This document shows positions 6,817-7,901 of a stretch of 7,901 bases of DNA, one piece after another. This stretch comes from an uncultured Thermomicrobiales bacterium (GTDB lineage Bacteria; Chloroflexota; Chloroflexia; Thermomicrobiales; Thermomicrobiaceae), in contig CALAGB010000008.1 in NCBI GenBank assembly GCA_937891245.1, forward strand, positions 1 to 7,901. Reading direction: 5' to 3'. The translations under genes were made by a program, and so were the position numbers. Each line of letters starts with the position of its first letter. The stretch's first letter is position 1. The notes beneath the pieces were generated by a model that was not told the origin of the DNA, made no database searches, and saw only the letters and a program-made list of their open reading frames with translations.

Positions 6817-7266
6817 CTAACTGACGAGTTTGGCGTCGACGGAGAGGTCGACGTTGCCCTTGAGGGCGGCACCGACCGGGCAGCCGGTCTTGGCCTCCTG
6901 GGCGAAGCGATCGAAATCCTCCGCCGAGACGCCCGGTACCTTACCTTCGAGATCGAGATGGATCGAGGCGACCTTGACGCCACCGCCGCCGACGTCGAAA
7001 ATTGCCGTCGCATTGACTCGGAGTTCATCGGCTGGCGTGCCGTTGCCACCCAACCCGTTTGAGAGACCCATGCAGAAACAGCTCGCATATGCCGCCGCGA
7101 TCAACTCTTCTGGGCTGGTCTGTGAGACGTTGTCGCCGCGTTCAGTACGCGCGGTCCAACTAACGGGCTGATTCTGAATCACACCACTTTTCAGGCTGAT
7201 CGAGCCGTTGCCATGCATAAGATCGCCGTGCCATACCGCGCTGGCCTTGCTCTCCGCTCGAGGCAT
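6817..7266 (-). CDS. OsmC-family peroxiredoxin
   Basis: OsmC/Ohr proteins reduce organic hydroperoxides with two cysteines in a homodimer. This 149-residue protein has the expected size and motifs: the N-terminal ASAVWHGDLMHGNG strand pair, SPEELIAAAYASCFCMGLS (51-69) with the predicted peroxidatic C63, and KTGCPVGAAL (127-135 region) with the resolving C129. R40 and E54 are candidates for the conserved Arg/Glu that activate the cysteine. The AYASCFCM arrangement and the N-terminal strands fit OsmC better than Ohr. C65, two residues after C63, is an extra cysteine. The start at ATG 7264-7266 is chosen because GAGGG (7273-7277, minus strand) lies six bases upstream and MPRAESKASAVWHG is a typical family beginning. 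A GTG at 7305 would add 13 residues without similar support. The gene is convergent with the acylase and divergent from the small membrane protein, so it is probably transcribed alone. Confidence 0.94.
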   Translation of the reverse strand: MPRAESKASAVWHGDLMHGNGSISLKSGVIQNQPVSWTARTERGDNVSQTSPEELIAAAYASCFCMGLSNGLGGNGTPADELRVNATAIFDVGGGGVKVASIHLDLEGKVPGVSAEDFDRFAQEAKTGCPVGAALKGNVDLSVDAKLVS

Positions 7267-7298
7267 GATGCTCCCTCTCTGTGAATCCCGTAGTGATA

Positions 7299-7312
7299 CA
7301 CGCACCGGCGTG
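7299..7312. repeat. Inverted repeat in the osmC upstream region
   Basis: CACGC (7299-7303) and GCGTG (7308-7312) form a perfect 5-bp inverted repeat with a four-base centre. It lies about 33 bases before the osmC start, beside a weak minus-strand -10-like TATCAC (7293-7298). It could be an operator, but a repeat this short is common by chance in GC-rich DNA. Confidence 0.25.
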
Positions 7313-7365
7313 CATCGCCTGTCTGCATTGAATAGTACTACGCATTCCCGTTCGGTCGATGCTGG

Positions 7366-7380
7366 CGGCCGGCCCGGCCG
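7366..7380. repeat. GC-rich perfect hairpin CGGCCG-GCC-CGGCCG
   Basis: Two CGGCCG halves (7366-7371 and 7375-7380) flank a three-base loop, giving a very stable six-bp stem in the divergent gap, 62 bases before the start of the small membrane protein. If transcribed it would form a structure in the leader. There is no T-run after it, so it is not called a terminator. Confidence 0.4.
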
Positions 7381-7410
7381 TGAACTACGATTGGCCGTGG
7401 CGCGGCGAAT

Positions 7411-7420
7411 TGGCGCGCCA
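7411..7420. repeat. 10-bp palindrome TGGCGCGCCA
   Basis: This perfect palindrome ends six bases before the AAGGAG ribosome binding site of the small membrane-protein gene. It could be a protein-binding site or part of a leader structure; it may also be a chance GC-rich palindrome. Confidence 0.3.
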
Positions 7421-7426
7421 CTGAAG

Positions 7427-7432
7427 AAGGAG
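7427..7432 (+). promoter_or_regulatory. Ribosome binding site supporting a TTG start
   Basis: AAGGAG at 7427-7432 stands ten bases before the TTG at 7443 and is the best Shine-Dalgarno in the area. No ATG or GTG start in frame lies at a suitable distance, so the rare TTG is the most reasonable start for the following gene. Confidence 0.55.
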
Positions 7433-7442
7433 CGCGCGAGTC

Positions 7443-7790
7443 TTGGGCGGTCGTTCGAGCAGTCTCAGATCGGTCGGTGGTATCGGCAGCGGCATCGCGT
7501 TGCTGGTCATACCGCGTCGCCTGCGCTGGAGCCGGCGGAGTCGACGGGTACTGGCGGTGAGTGCCGCCGGGTTGATCGGCATGCCGGCGCTCCGGCTGCT
7601 GTTCGGTTGGTGCGCCGGTGTAGAGCGAGTAAGCGCAGCGCTCATCGGCCTACTGCTCGGCGGCGCGCAATATTTGCTGAGCGAGGAGGATTCGTCGGTG
7701 CGCGGCGCGATTGCCACGATCGGCGGATTGCTCGCGCTGTCAGCGCTCTTCGCGTGCGACGATTCAACGGATGAGGACGTCGATGCCTGA
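7443..7790 (+). CDS. Small hypothetical membrane protein
   Basis: I do not recognise this 115-residue protein. It shows about four short hydrophobic segments (roughly 11-24, 36-56, 62-79 and 86-104). The first two are separated by a very basic loop rich in Arg (25-35), and the protein ends in an acidic tail (CDDSTDEDVDA). By the positive-inside rule the basic loop should be cytoplasmic. There is no catalytic motif and no signal peptide. A faint likeness to small DUF2892-like inner-membrane proteins (a glycine-rich first helix after a GR.S..R stretch) is only an impression. The TTG start is supported by AAGGAG. The end overlaps the ATG of the next gene by eight bases, which suggests co-translation with the Nudix-type protein and supports the frame being real. 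Codon use resembles the neighbouring genes. Confidence 0.65.
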   Translation: MGGRSSSLRSVGGIGSGIALLVIPRRLRWSRRSRRVLAVSAAGLIGMPALRLLFGWCAGVERVSAALIGLLLGGAQYLLSEEDSSVRGAIATIGGLLALSALFACDDSTDEDVDA

Positions 7791-7901
7791 TCGGAATACC
7801 GCCAGCCCGCCGGACGAACTTTTTGACGTGCTGAATGCCGATGGCAGTGCGACCAGTAAAGTGAAGCGGCGCGCCGAGGTGCATCGCGACGGCGACTGGC
7901 A
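7783..7901 (+). CDS. Nudix hydrolase family protein (3' partial)
   Basis: Only the first 39 residues are in the window. The segment DELFDVLNADGSATSKVKRRAEVHRDGDW (11-39) has the pattern D-E-x-F-D-V-x-(D/N)-x-x-G, then K-R-x-x-x-H-R-D-G-x-W. This is the characteristic N-terminus of Nudix proteins related to isopentenyl-diphosphate delta-isomerase and YfcD-like hydrolases. The Nudix box itself lies beyond the window, so catalytic residues cannot be checked and the substrate is open. The ATG at 7783 has GAGGA (7773-7777) five bases upstream and lies inside the end of the previous gene, whose TGA is at 7788-7790; this points to translational coupling. A start further upstream in this frame is less likely given the good ribosome binding site. 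Confidence 0.82.
   Translation, partial: MPDRNTASPPDELFDVLNADGSATSKVKRRAEVHRDGDW

Noticed and set aside
7208..7774. 188-codon plus-strand frame over the osmC start, the gap and the small membrane-protein gene
   Set aside because: The product is Arg-rich with no hydrophobic pattern or domain. It overlaps the osmC N-terminus in antisense and the Shine-Dalgarno-supported 7443-7790 frame, which also couples neatly to the Nudix gene.
1..7901. Frequent CGATCG/GATCG words, reminiscent of the cyanobacterial HIP1 repeat
   Set aside because: They mostly fall on Asp/Ile/Arg/Ala codon pairs inside genes, and I did not notice repeated exact copies of the full HIP1 octamer. Codon preference is a sufficient explanation, although a count against a codon-shuffled control would settle it.
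1..7901. Hidden defence system, mobile element or CRISPR array
   Set aside because: No transposase, integrase, nuclease, toxin-antitoxin pair, long direct repeat or spaced repeat array was seen on either strand; the genes are housekeeping, envelope and stress types.

Overview
The window is GC-rich bacterial DNA, roughly 60% or more by eye, with few and short gaps between genes. It has GTG and TTG starts, Shine-Dalgarno sequences of the AGGAG/GAGGG type, and codon pairs rich in GATC/CGATCG. No gene is a phylogenetic marker. The combination (a large polytopic membrane protein of the type common in Chloroflexota, a penicillin-acylase homologue without a signal peptide, OsmC, CsaA and a Nudix protein) looks to me like a chromosome of Chloroflexota, perhaps the Thermomicrobia/Sphaerobacter group. 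That assignment is an inference from general resemblance.

Layout. Positions 1-1830 (+) hold the C-terminal 609 residues of a polytopic membrane protein resembling GT-C/YfhO-type glycosyltransferases; its N-terminus lies outside the window. After a 187-base gap with a possible promoter and a 14-codon upstream ORF come two directly abutting genes: a UPF0104 (MprF flippase-like) membrane protein at 2018-3010 and undecaprenyl-diphosphatase UppP at 3011-3853. A CsaA-type tRNA-binding-domain protein lies on the minus strand (3924-4253), convergent with uppP. A penicillin-amidase-family Ntn hydrolase (4428-6764, +) diverges from csaA. A hairpin at 6777-6801 separates it from a convergent OsmC-family peroxidase (6817-7266, -). 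Divergent from osmC, a small unrecognised membrane protein (7443-7790, +) overlaps the start of a Nudix-type gene (7783 to the window edge).

How the genes work together. The first three genes all act at the membrane and fit envelope polymer or lipid-linked sugar metabolism: a sugar-transferase-like protein, a possible lipid flippase, and the phosphatase that recycles the C55 lipid carrier. Only the last two are physically coupled. The rest is a set of independent housekeeping or stress genes in convergent and divergent pairs. I see no mobile element, CRISPR array, tRNA/rRNA, phage gene or defence system, and no gap longer than 300 bases. The window looks mostly ordinary. The points most worth following are the UPF0104-uppP coupling, the short upstream ORF before it, and the small membrane protein coupled to the Nudix gene.
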